Assembly: GCA_013396635.1 (NCBI GenBank)
Contig: WBMW01003134.1
Span: forward strand, 62,001-126,000
DNA: 64,000 nucleotides
Reading direction: 5' to 3'
Source: Penelope pileata
Lineage: Eukaryota > Chordata > Aves > Galliformes > Cracidae
The notes under the pieces were generated by a model, which was not told the origin of the DNA, ran no database searches, and saw only the letters and a program-made list of their open reading frames with translations. The position numbers were made by a program, and so were the translations under genes. This document shows positions 54,601 to 64,000 of this stretch, in pieces (position 1 is the stretch's first letter; the number at the start of each line of letters is the position of its first letter).

Positions 54601-57600
54601 CGCAATGTCACAGGGAAGGCGAAGGCAGACCTCGCTCCCAGCTGCGCTCTGGTACCTTGCAGGTGCAAACCAGCGGAACTGCTGCAGGACAGCGAATGCC
54701 CATTCCCACTGAGAGGCACAAAAGCTGCCACGGCTGCCCCTCCGGTGGCTGCAGATCTGTGCTGTGGTTACGCTGAGCCCCAGTCGAGGCACAGCAGCCA
54801 GCCATAACTTCACCAGGCACTAGAAGAAACCAGCCATGGTCTTCTGGAGAGCACGCTTATCCTCTCTTAAACACAGTGTTACACAGTGCCATACTGGTGG
54901 ATGGAAGTCTCCAGAAACAAGCTAGCAAAGGCTGGACTGGAAAATGCTGTTAGAAATGTAACAAAAAGGGGAAGTCTTTTGCTGTGGAATGACCAGATAC
55001 AGTGAATTTCAAAACACTTCAGTTGTTTAGCTGGTGTTTTGGCCTGAACAAAGTATTAAATGCTTTTCTGAATTTCAGTGGATAAAATATTCTAAAAGCA
55101 GTTAAGTGCATAAGCTTTTCCTGCCCATCCAGTCATGATTTTCCCTCCAAATTCTCTTGCAGATCAGCAGGCGTCTCCATACACCTGTGGTTAGGACACA
55201 GTACAGCACCAATGCTTCACCAAGAATCAGCGCTCACTCCTGTAAGCATCTCATCTAAACTAATCCGATTTCCAGACTCATAGGAACGGTCGTTTCAAGC
55301 AGTAAAATGCAAGAGATAATTAGCTCCAGCGCATTAAATAACGCGTTAAGTACGTACGATATGTATGGGTTATGTGTGTTACATGAAGGTGTTACATGAG
55401 TCTTGTACGACGCTGGCTCCTGAGCCTTTCGCTCTCCGAGTGACACGTGGCACCTACCTGTTGGTACCTGCTTGTTCTGTACAGGTCACTTCTTTTTCTT
55501 AGACAAATCTGAAGTGCTCAGAGGGCTACACTAGTGATTTTTTTTTTTAAGGTGATTCATCGTCCATTGCTACCTGCCATGGAAGCAAGAAGCCAGGCGC
55601 GGTCCCTCTCGCTGTAACACGAGAACACCGGGCGCAGCGGCCTCAGTTACAGGAAACCCCATCACCTCCTCCCAAAAGGTGAGGTTCACTCATTTGTCAG
55701 ACACACGGCGTTTCCCCAAAAGTCAGTGAAGTTTCTTTCAATGACTTCATACCCCATCAAGTAGCTTGTTGTGATTTCTGTTAATGCATTAAAAGGACTT
55801 AAAAGAAATTAAATCATTAGTACGCCAGTTTTGTCATGTAAACAGTTTAATGAATACATAAACAAAGCACACAGAAAGCAAAAGATTAAAACAAAATAGT
55901 TACAATCACCGTCAACTACATCAAAAGAACGAATGTACAAGCGTGCTGCTTGCCCAGCAGGTTTGACAAACCCAGTGTCTTGTGAGCGATACCACTCCCT
56001 GAAAACCAAGACTTGGAAGGGAAAGATCACAGCATTTACTGACAGCACACCGCAGACTAGTCAAGCTAGCATTGCTTTAGCTACTTTTCAGCGTTTTCAC
56101 GGTGCCGTAGTATACATCAAAGCTTGCACAAAAAACTAGATTGAGTTCAAGTGCAAAAAGAAAACAGATAAATGGGTATTCTGACAATTACACAGGCCCA
56201 CGTCATTATTTGAAACCTTGCGCCTTTGCGTCTTTATCTAAAACCTTTTTTCAGATCCCAGTTGCACAGACCGCCTACCTCTGGCACAGGGTCTGGAAGT
56301 GGGGTTTCCAAAAGGCTGAACCCAAACCCCAGTTCTGCTCCACCTGAGTAGCGCAGAACTCCAGCCACCTCACAGTGGTAGGGTAGGAAACCCCCCTGCC
56401 CTCCTTCCCTGTGCCTTGCACCCAAACTCATACACTGCGAGGGAAGTAGAGGTGCGAGGCTTCATACAGGCAACAGCAGAACCTTCAAGATAGCACAGGA
56501 AACTGAACACAGAATACAGGAGATGACTAAATCCATTTTTCTCTCCCTATGTCTGGCCCTGGCCAGACTTCACCGCCACTCGCAAGGTGTTGGTCTGTTG
56601 CGTTTGTCACAAGTGTAGCTTAAAGTTTTAGTATGTTAATACATCATGTTAAATCAGGACAAAGTTTTTGTTTCACAGTCCAAACTTCAGTAGGAAAAAA
56701 AAAATCATGAAGAATTACAAAAGCATAAATGACCGATTTAGTTGCAGGTGCTCCCATAAAAGAAACAAAGCAGCACTCGGTACGTATTGAAGCTGAATAC
56801 AGGCTAATACCTAAGAGGCGTACGAGAGATTTGATCACTGGAACATAAACTTGCTCATACACTTTACAGATGTTTAGATAAATATTCCATAAAGATTAGA
56901 AAGAATCTAATTTATAGTTACACGACTGTGTTGCATGCTGCTTACAGTGTTTGCGCTGCAGTTTCCTTCTGTCACTCTTTTAACATCGTGAACACAACTA
57001 ACAAGATGACAGCCTAACAAGTCAGGCTGCGGGCAACAACAGCTTCGCTTGGAATCACAGAATCACAGAATCAGAGAATGGCCCAGGTTGGAAGGGACCC
57101 CAAGAATCATCAAGTTCCAACCCCCCTGCCACGGGCAGGGCCACCAACCTCCAGATCAGGTACTAGATCAGGTTGCCCAGGACCCCATCCAGCCTGGCCT
57201 TGAACACCTCCATGGTTGGGGCATCCACAACCAATCTTCTACCTTAAAAAAGAGTTCTTAGGTTCAGAATTCAAGCTGCTTTTGATTGAGTTTGTTACCA
57301 AAATCTGGACGGGGCAGGGGTGGTGAGGACAATGGCAAATGCATTTGCTGCTCCTTGGAGGAGAAAGTATTTCTGTACATTCCAGTACTTCTATTTTTAT
57401 TTACTCCCATGGGACTCCCACGGGCTCTTAATTTAACTTCAGAATGCCACGATAAGGGAGAAACCTGCTCCATGGGGGAAAAGGAGGCCACAAAACAGCC
57501 GGTCCTTTGTTCCCACCCCACCTTTCCTTACACAATAGTGAATGATCTTCATTAATGTACTTCTCAGCTATGGCTGAAAGATGAAAATGCCTCCACAAAG

Positions 57601-60472
57601 AATTCATAATGTGTTTTGCTTGAATGTCAGCCCTAAATTTGCACAAAGAGCAAGTGTTGTCTTTGCATTCCAGTGCTTGCTGGTGTGGGTAGTTCAGATA
57701 CGCGCTCCTGCTGGGGCACGGCCTGGCTGAAGGAGGACGGGTGCAAGGAAGGCAGCTGCAGAGCTGCTTTGAAAAAGCTTCAAAACTTCATCTGGAATGA
57801 CTGCAAGCCAACGGGCTGTGCAGCCCCAGGAATTTCTCTACTTCAAGCCTTTGAAATTCATCCCCTAAGTAAGTGGTATCGTATTTACCAAAGCCCTGTT
57901 TAGTTAGTGGAGTTTGGAAAACTGCCAGACGACCTTGTTCAGCTCCTCTGTGAACACCTCTGGTGTGCATCACTCCTCTGACACTCGACAAAATTCAGCA
58001 AATTACAGCTAGATAGGTTTTAAGTCCAAATAAGACCATTTAGCCATCGGGATGTCCTCTGTATACACACGTATAAATAAATGACACCACAAGCCTTCCT
58101 TGATACAAGAAACCAAAAGGCGTTGATTCAAAGCCTCAATAAATAATAGTTGAAGAAACTCTCTGTGGCACTTGCTCAACATCTTCAGCCCTGAAACTCC
58201 CCTACGATACAGATTCCTGGGATGTGTGCACGCATCAATATTATCATTGTGGGAACTGGGGACAGAGATGCTTTGGCACTGAAGTCAGTGCTCACGTGAG
58301 TGGCTTTTGCCAACATGACAAAGCTTCTCTGTGCTTCCAGCTGAAATATGAAAGCCAGGACTCCAGCATTAAATGTAGTACTTTTTTGTTTTAAAAAAAT
58401 TACTTCTGCCTACTAAAAAAGGTGTTAATCACCCATAGTTCTGCACTGGCTTTGCAGTCATTTAAGTGCCTCAAAATAAGTTTACTGAAGAGCAACAGAG
58501 ATAAGACAGCTGCTACTCTGTCCTCTTGCATGATTGATCATGTAGAGCTCTGCAGAGAATCAAAGTGATCACGTTTGCCCAAAAGGACACGATACAGAAA
58601 TCTGTACAACCTGCAGCCACGCTGTAGTCATCACTACTCAAAAGTGGGTTTGTTTTATTGCTAAGCAAGAACGTGCACACCTCTGAATAGGCTGAATGCA
58701 GAATCTAAGTTTTTGGTAATATTTCCGTGGTATAAAGAGCATTTCACACACGATTTTTCCTTGAGTAATGCAGTATATGAATAAAAGAGCAAGAGTTGAG
58801 CTAGCCAACCAGGCTGCAGAACACAGCAGTGTCAGGAACAGTCTGTGATATTTGCAATTAGAAAAGCTTCATTCTCACAGCAACTGCTTCTTGCTTGTTG
58901 CAGTTCCTGTACAAACATCTCCCTCTTCAGCTGCTAAATCTTTGTCGCAAGCACTACTGCCATAAAGCGTGATTGTCCCCAGCTGGTAAATATGAGAAGC
59001 AAGAAGACCAGAACACAGAGCTTGCTTAGTCCTGGTTACCAGGTGTGAGAAGCTGCTGCAGTTCTGGACTTGAGGTTCTAGAGCATTTCTCATCCAGTGG
59101 TCTACACACTGCAAAGCTCTTTAGGGAAGCAGAGGCACAAGCTTTGCTTCCAAGCACCGAGCCGTGTAGTGCCCTGGCAGCCTGCAGGTGTCCCACCATC
59201 ACAAATCCCTTTTAAAGCACGGTGCCCAAATAGAGTGCCCCAGTGCGACATCGCAAGAGAGCTGCTCTGGGAAAGCTGCACGTACTGACCCACCCCAGCA
59301 AGCGGCACTGGCGAGCAGACAGCACAGGTCGTCTGAAAAATCTGTGGCCAGCCAGCAACTAGGAGCATTGCTTTTTGCAGCAGATAGATACAACCTGAGC
59401 AACTACATCAAACAATGAAGTTTTTAGGAGTAGCTCCATCCAAATGCTTCTGCAGTGTGTAAACATACAAACACAAGACCGCTTATTTTCGCTGTACCCT
59501 TTGCTATGTAATTGGTATCATGAGTTTTGCCACTCCAACAGCAGTGAACAACACATAGAATCCGCATACGTATCAAAGGATGCTGATGAATCCTGGAAGA
59601 GGAAACAGTACAGTATCCTCTCATCAATACCTTAATTTTCAACTCAGAACGAAGAAATGCTTTTGTTACACAATTTCTAACATGAAATGCTTAGAATACA
59701 AGTCTGCATTCTCACCAGAATAAAGCAGCTGGAGTATTTTGGACACCTGGCATTCAGGCTAATGTCTATCAGTCTCCTCAGCAATGCCATCGACTGACTT
59801 TAAAACATTCTCCTGTGCAGGCAGGCTGAGAGTCTGCCCACAGTTCTTCTTCCAGCATCTATTTCCAAGTCTGTCCCACAGCTAATGCCAAACCGAGCCA
59901 TAGTCTTGCATTTAGTGCTTTCACCCAGCTCAGTTTTGCAAATATTTAAAGACAACACAACAGCAGGCTGATGTCTCTCCCTGAACAGCACAGCATACAA
60001 ATGCATATAACACACCATATAAAATACTCGTAAAAATTCCTCTGGGTAATGTTTCTAGAGCCACCTGGATTTCTACTGCTCTGTGTTACGACCCAGAAAT
60101 AGCTCCTCATGTTTCCCAATCTACGCTTTTTTTGTTGTTTTCAGATCAAAGCCAAGCATTAAATTACACAACTGCAAGCGCTGTCTTGCTGGCTAAGTCA
60201 ACTCTTGCATTACAACAGTTACACCTTCTTTTTAGTCCCACCCTTCCTTTTTAATTGTACTTTTTTTTTTGCTGTAGCTGTGCAGTTCTCTATTCCTCAG
60301 AGCTCACCTTGCCCCGCCGGGGAACGTGTCTTTCACCTCCAAAGAATCTGCCCAGCGAGTCAAGTAGACCCGAGTCTCTGTGCCGTGGGGATCCATGTCG
60401 AGCATGGTCTGTAGTGCTTGCAGATGCCATTTTGGATCCGTGCCGGAAAGAGGAGCGTTTTTGTGAAGCCAT
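42576..60472 (-). CDS. MBP: Myelin basic protein, classic form (complete, 173 aa)
   Basis: Major cytosolic protein of compact CNS myelin; a basic, intrinsically disordered protein that glues the cytoplasmic membrane leaflets together. Exons on the minus strand: 60472-60308 (55 codons), 47697-47593 (35), 47123-47088 (12), 46498-46466 (11), 45499-45374 (42), 42632-42576 (18 plus TGA). All junctions are phase 0 with GT-AG. Visible hallmarks are MASQKR start, DHARHG..RHRDSG, GRFFGGER, the amphipathic VVHFFKNI membrane segment followed by the SPRTPPP proline-rich MAP-kinase/SH3-ligand site, GRGLSLTRFSW, AHKGHKG, GTLSKIFKL and the SGSPVARR end. Length and sequence fit bird MBP as I recall it. Mammalian exon 2 (26 residues) has no counterpart that I could see. 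Transcription for this form starts inside the golli exon region. Confidence -1.
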
Positions 60473-60732
60473 CAAATCCGAATTCTCTGAAGCTGCTGCA
60501 CTGTCCTCTTGGATGGTCTGTAGCTCGTCTGACTCGGACGGCCGATCTTTGAAGGTGTTGTCTTCTCTCCCTGGGGCATCTCGGGAAAAGAGGCGGATCA
60601 AGTGGGGGCGACCGGCCGTGTCAGCTGGGTGGGCCTCGGGCCAGGCATTCTTCGGGTCCGCTGTGCCTTTGGAGTCTGTCACCGCTGGGCTCTTCGTGGA
60701 GGTCCCATTGTTCTGGTTCACATCTGCCTCTC
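42576..60732 (-). CDS. MBP: Golli-MBP, 5'-partial (six exons in window)
   Basis: Same exons as classic MBP, but the first exon is read from the splice acceptor at 60740-60733 (tttgcag) to the donor after 60308. The 260 nt upstream of the classic ATG stay open and in frame, encoding GEADVNQNNGTSTKSPAVTD, then a conserved block including PHLIRLFSRDAPGREDNTFK and DELQTIQEDSAA before MASQKR. This matches the golli-specific part of mammalian golli-MBP (recalled), an isoform family made in neurons, oligodendrocyte precursors and immune cells that modulates calcium entry (family knowledge). The exon begins with two bases of a codon, so a preceding exon ending in one G is required; human has F-G at that join. 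The N-terminal golli exons (about 45 residues in human) were not found up to 64000 and probably lie farther right. Confidence -1.
42844..42897. repeat. Tandem duplication, 32-bp unit
   Basis: ttctcattaagtttctcata starts at 42844 and again at 42876; the second copy is partial. Lies in the last MBP intron. Confidence -1.
44236..44350 (+). repeat. Ancient interspersed repeat fragment
   Basis: Contains gtgtcagaccagaggacacc, caggacagtatccttctct and ctgacgatcagcag. Resembles a TCAGACC..CCAGTATCC repeat that I recall as common in turtles and other sauropsids. Degenerate. Confidence -1.
45374..45499 (-). CDS. MBP: MBP exon GGEGHKPGYG..TLSKIFKL
   Basis: 126 nt, 42 codons, between tttgcag and GTAAAG. 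Equivalent of mammalian exon 6, alternatively spliced there; being phase 0 it can also be skipped here without a frameshift. Contains AHKGHKG and more His than the mammalian exon as recalled. Confidence -1.
46466..46498 (-). CDS. MBP: MBP 33-nt micro-exon GRGLSLTRFSW
   Basis: 33 nt between gtgcag and GTAGGT, phase 0 both sides. Corresponds to mammalian exon 5 (GRGLSLSRFSW, recalled), which contains a Trp in the calmodulin-binding area. Confidence -1.
47088..47123 (-). CDS. MBP: MBP 36-nt micro-exon VSPRTPPPMQAK
   Basis: Only 36 nt, between ttttag and GTAAGA. Carries the TPR/proline-rich motif; Thr in PRTPPP is the conserved MAP-kinase site and the segment is an SH3 ligand in mammals. Corresponds to mammalian exon 4. 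Confidence -1.
47593..47697 (-). CDS. MBP: MBP exon encoding DIHAAR..VVHFFKNI
   Basis: 105 nt, 35 codons, bounded by ttgcag and GTAAGT. Encodes SHVGSIPQRS, GDDNPVVHFF and KNI. Part of the amphipathic membrane-binding helix and of the classical encephalitogenic region described in mammals. Corresponds to mammalian exon 3. Confidence -1.
52768..53080 (-). mobile_element. CR1 LINE 3' fragment
   Basis: Starts tcacagaatcagagaatggc, then gttggaagggaccccaagga, ccaccaacctccagatct, gccttgaacacctccagggt, cctgtctgagcagcctgta and ttaaaaccattcccccttgt. Relatively well preserved and thus younger than the ZNF236 intron copies. Minus orientation, same as MBP transcription. Confidence -1.
57051..57231 (-). 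mobile_element. CR1 LINE 3' fragment, same subfamily as the 52.8 kb copy
   Basis: ggaatcacagaatcacagaa then cccaggttggaagggacccc, gccaccaacctccagatcag and ccttgaacacctccatggtt, ending near atccacaacc. Nearly identical phrases occur in the 52768-53080 copy. Short, minus orientation. Confidence -1.
60308..60732 (-). CDS. MBP: Golli/MBP shared exon (classic exon 1)
   Basis: Acceptor tttgcag ends at 60733; donor AAG|GTGAGC follows 60308. It contains 260 nt of golli-only coding sequence and then 165 nt shared by both products from ATG 60472-60470. Residues end RHVPRRGK. More GC-rich than the surrounding intron. Confidence -1.
60473..60732 (-). promoter_or_regulatory. Probable core promoter and 5' UTR region of classic MBP, inside golli coding sequence
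   Basis: In mammals the classic MBP transcript starts about 50 nt upstream of the MASQKR codon, within or next to the golli exon (family knowledge). Here the same interval is an open golli frame. No unambiguous TATA box is visible, so the exact start site is inferred by analogy only. Confidence -1.
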
Positions 60733-63700
60733 CTGCAAACAACAAGGATGAGATATGAATACAGGCCTGTGAAAAACAGCCCGGGAACAATGCTGCTTTC
60801 TTTCCCTTGCCTTGAGATGGCCATTTCATACAAAACCCGTAATATGTGCCGTTGCAATGCAACTATGTTCTCTGACAGCCTTTAAGAACATTGAGCTATC
60901 TTGGAACTGAAACTGTGGCGATGTTCTCACACATTTGCAGTAGTTCTAGGTGTTTTTCTTTAATTACAAGTATTTGTAAACAGATTAATACTTTGTTAGA
61001 AGCACAACTGAAATTAATGTTGTTTATGCAGAAGGCTTACTGCTGCTGAGGCTTTCAGTTACAGCGCCTGGACAGTCAGATTTCCAGTACTTTCCCTTGA
61101 AGGCTGGAACTCTAAGCTGTGCTGTTTGTCTCCAAAACAGGGAAAAATGAAAGCAGTTCAAGCGATGCTGCAGGACTGGGCCCTCCCAACTCCGCCCTGT
61201 CAGAGCTTCTCTACCTGAAGGTCGTATCCCCACTTTGAATTCCTCTCTGCAACTTCATTAACATTGAAGTAATTTCATTGACAAAATCGTAACAGGTTGT
61301 AAGGGTTTTCTTTACTGTTTGAATTGTCCTCACTTCAGCCAAGTGGAGAATACTCAGCTGTAATTTCTGCTTTGCCTCCCAGGACAGTTTTTCTCCAATT
61401 GATGCCCTGGCTGTCTGATGCTGAAGGCCTGGAGCACAGCTGTCCCATTTGCATTTAGGACTTGTGAGAAGTGCCACCAAGAACAATCAGAACCTGAGGA
61501 GCATTTAGCCAAGAAGGGCTCCAAGACAGACCTCGCTGATGCATGTGAAACGTTTGCTGCCTTCTCTACACTTGGGTTTTGAGGCACGCACTGAAATATC
61601 TGAAAAAAATCAGTTACAGCACACTCAGCCCTTAGCACAAGCTCTTTCTGTAGTGACAGAAAACTTAAGGAGAGCTTCCTTTTCAGTGTACATTGTAGGC
61701 TAAACGATGCAGGTGCATACTGCATCCAACAGAGGCATACGTCTTACCATCCAAGGAATGCAAAACCAAAACCTGTCAGTAGGTGACTGCTTGAGAAGCA
61801 GCCTTCAGAGCGGACACTTCTCACACACCTGCCCCATGTCAGAAAGACCAACTTTTTTGGAGTTAATGAAGCTTTGCAATCTCAGGGAGAGGTTGTAGTT
61901 AGTCGTGTTACTTTTATGATCTTCTCATGACCTCATTAAATCTCCCTGTGATTTGGTCTGTGTCGCCATGAGAGGGACGGAGGCTGGCACATATTGTTAA
62001 GATTTCCAAGTAGCCAAGGCTCAAGTCCTTCACTGATTCGTCAGAGCAGTTTTGGACTTGACACAGTCATTTCACATTCCTTTTCCCACCCAGAGGGCAC
62101 TGAAGAAACATCAGCTCAGGCTGAGAACAATTCTGAAATAATTTAAGGGTAACAGCACAAGATAGGAACGGCAGTTTCTGCCAATAGACACCTGGCACTT
62201 ACCTTGCTGCCATCAGCAGCTTTTCATATAAAAATATACCGTGCAATTCTGCTGTGCACCTTAGAAAACTACCTAGAAAATGTTGGGGAAACCCTGAGAG
62301 ACTTTTCTTTGGTTAAAACATTTGAGAGTATTTCTCAGGAATAGAACTGTTTAACCACTGCTAATTGTAACGTAAGACCTCATCAGTGGAGAAAGGGAAA
62401 ACAGTTGCTGGCAACTTTGTGATTTTAGTTCTCCCGAAAAGATGCTTTCAGATTTCTCAGGAACTATTAAAACCCTCAACTGTTTTTCTTCATTGAGTGA
62501 AAGAAGAAGTAACACCACCAATATGTGGCACTTTCTGAAATCGCAAACCATTTTAAATAGCAACTGTAACACTAGATTCTATACCATAACACAAATCCCT
62601 TCAAGGACAGAAAAAGAAAAATGAACAAAAGAGCTATTGTGTCTAATTAAATGCATTAACAAAACACCCGAGCATCTGCATACTAATATTTTTTACAACA
62701 GTTGTGCTTTGTGCTCCTGAATACGTGTATTGGTAAGCAACAAAGAAGGGCATTTGTGCCATAAAAGTTGCTTCTCCCAATGCATTCGCAGGGAGCTGTG
62801 AAGTATAAATCTTTCTGTATGTTCTAGTTCAGTACTGAAAGCATACATTTAAGTTTTCTTCTGGATTTTCTGCACACTTAAGCGTTCTTTAATATATAAA
62901 ACTACACAGCAGAGATATTGTTAATATTTGAGCAACGAAGCAAGGTCTCCAAGGGCACTGTGAGAGACCAGTCACCTTAAGGACAACCAGAAATAATGGA
63001 ACGTGCACACATTTGCTTATTGGTTCATTTAGAAACAAGTATTTAGTCTTCTTCTATGAAGGCCCATCATAAATGCTGGGCAAATTATATTGATAGAACT
63101 TTTTTTCTTCCTGCAACACAAAGTTCTGCTTTGACAAGGCTGTATAAGACTCAAAATAAGCAGGAGTGCCCTTCCTCTGGCATATCATTTGTACCAGAGA
63201 AAGCTGCCGGGGAAGAAGAGGGTTTCAGGCACTGTTTTTTAAGAATTCTTGTAAAATGGGTTTATTTTAAAAGTACAGCACAATGCATTGCCATAGGCAC
63301 AACTGGAAGACTATTAAAGTGCACGCTGTTGGCCCGAGCGGACAAGCCATTTGTTCCCTGTATATGCAGTGACTTCCAAAACGAATATAGATGGACCAAA
63401 AAAATCCAGTCTGTTAATTAAATAAAATGAATAGAAACTCCAAGGGTGTTTCCAATGAACCAGTATTGAAACTAACCCCCACTGTCTTTAATAGGAGCCA
63501 GGCCACATCCCAGTGTGTTCAAGACCACTGTGCCCTAAAGCTCAGTTTGGCAGCAGTGGTTTATCCCATCTCTTGACAATCAAAATAACACCCTTAAATA
63601 AGCCTGCACTTAGCTGGGACCTCTCGGCCCTGTGGTTTGAACAATTGCTAGTCAGAATCTGTTTATAGGAAGTGCAATCTGTGATGGAAAGTCCTTGGAT

Positions 63701-64000
63701 ACAAATGTATTTCTTTTGTGTCCTTTGGTCCCCCCTTCTTATGTAAGTCTGTAGTCTTCTTTCACATTGCTGACAAGCTGGAATGGGGCTGTTGACCTGA
63801 AGGCACTAATGTGTTAAGTTAAAAACTGCTCCCACCCCCTCCTAGTCTTGCTTTCTTGCAGATGTTTGCAATTCCTCACACATTCTTACTGCTGCTCCCT
63901 CTACCAATGCTGTGAGATAAATGAGGAAAATACAGCTGATAGACCCTGATGTGTATTCCCTTACTTTGGATTCTCAAGAGAGGCTTAGATCAACAGTCAC
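60733..64000 (-). other. Golli intron / upstream region of classic MBP
   Basis: 3.3 kb upstream of the shared exon. In mammals this region holds oligodendrocyte enhancer modules of MBP (family knowledge); I cannot assign specific modules here. No golli exon was recognised. The 121-codon + frame at 63056-63421 and the 123-codon minus frame at 61354-61725 show no motif. Confidence -1.

Larger units (their letters stand above)
47698..60307 (-). other. MBP first intron (classic numbering), 12.6 kb
   Basis: Long intron between the MASQKR exon and the DIHAAR exon. Contains two CR1 copies (52768-53080 and 57051-57231), a T run at about 49542-49560 and otherwise unique sequence. I looked for a counterpart of mammalian exon 2 (begins VPWLKPGRSP) on the minus strand and saw none. 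No RNA gene recognised. Confidence -1.

Noticed and set aside
54498..54820. Overlapping GC-rich open frames on both strands near 54.6 kb
   Set aside because: Several frames are open at once because of base composition; none resembles an MBP exon or known protein.
60255..60758. 167-codon plus-strand open frame opposite the golli/MBP exon
   Set aside because: It is the antisense shadow of a well-conserved coding exon; the minus strand has the known protein and correct splice borders.
63056..63421. 121-codon plus-strand frame in the golli intron
   Set aside because: No recognisable motif, splice context or low-complexity signature of a real protein; treated as chance.
1..64000. Search for prokaryotic-style systems, CRISPR arrays, phage or toxin cassettes
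   Set aside because: All coding signal is exon-intron vertebrate sequence; no spaced direct repeats of array type and no operon-like gene runs were seen.

Overview
This 64 kb window is vertebrate nuclear DNA, almost certainly from a bird. Genes are split into short exons with GT-AG introns. The interspersed repeats are nearly all CR1 LINE fragments with the avian-type 3' end, and no Alu, L1 or B1-like SINEs were seen. Two CR1 copies (near 52.8 kb and 57.1 kb) resemble subfamilies I associate with galliform/anseriform birds; the species is not resolved.

Left part (1-37.2 kb, + strand): the 3' three quarters or more of ZNF236, a large C2H2 zinc-finger protein. I placed 25 coding exons (4722 nt, 1573 codons plus stop) whose splice phases all join without a break. 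They encode 21 fingers: four blocks of four fingers in the order A1-B1-B2-A2, then five C-terminal fingers. A Q-rich spacer lies between B1 and B2, and a long Ser/Thr/Gln-rich spacer with a recurring 'ITLTI' motif lies between A2 and the last five fingers. The 5' end, roughly 270 codons if the length is like that recalled for human (about 1845 residues), lies left of the window.

Middle (37.2-40.8 kb): ZNF236 3' UTR and intergenic DNA. The two genes face each other tail to tail.

Right part (40.8-64 kb, - strand): the myelin basic protein gene MBP in its golli-MBP form. Six exons give a complete classic MBP of 173 residues (ATG at 60472, stop at 42576). The first of these exons extends upstream in frame as golli coding sequence to a splice acceptor at 60733; the earlier golli exons lie beyond the window. 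A poly(A) signal at 40830-40835 ends a 3' UTR of about 1.76 kb.

The ZNF236(+)/MBP(-) order agrees with the arrangement on human 18q23, so this is an ordinary conserved syntenic block. I found no operon, CRISPR array, phage or novel multi-gene system. The best second looks are the internal architecture of ZNF236 (four cassettes from one four-finger ancestor, and the ITLTI repeats) and the golli/classic MBP overlap.
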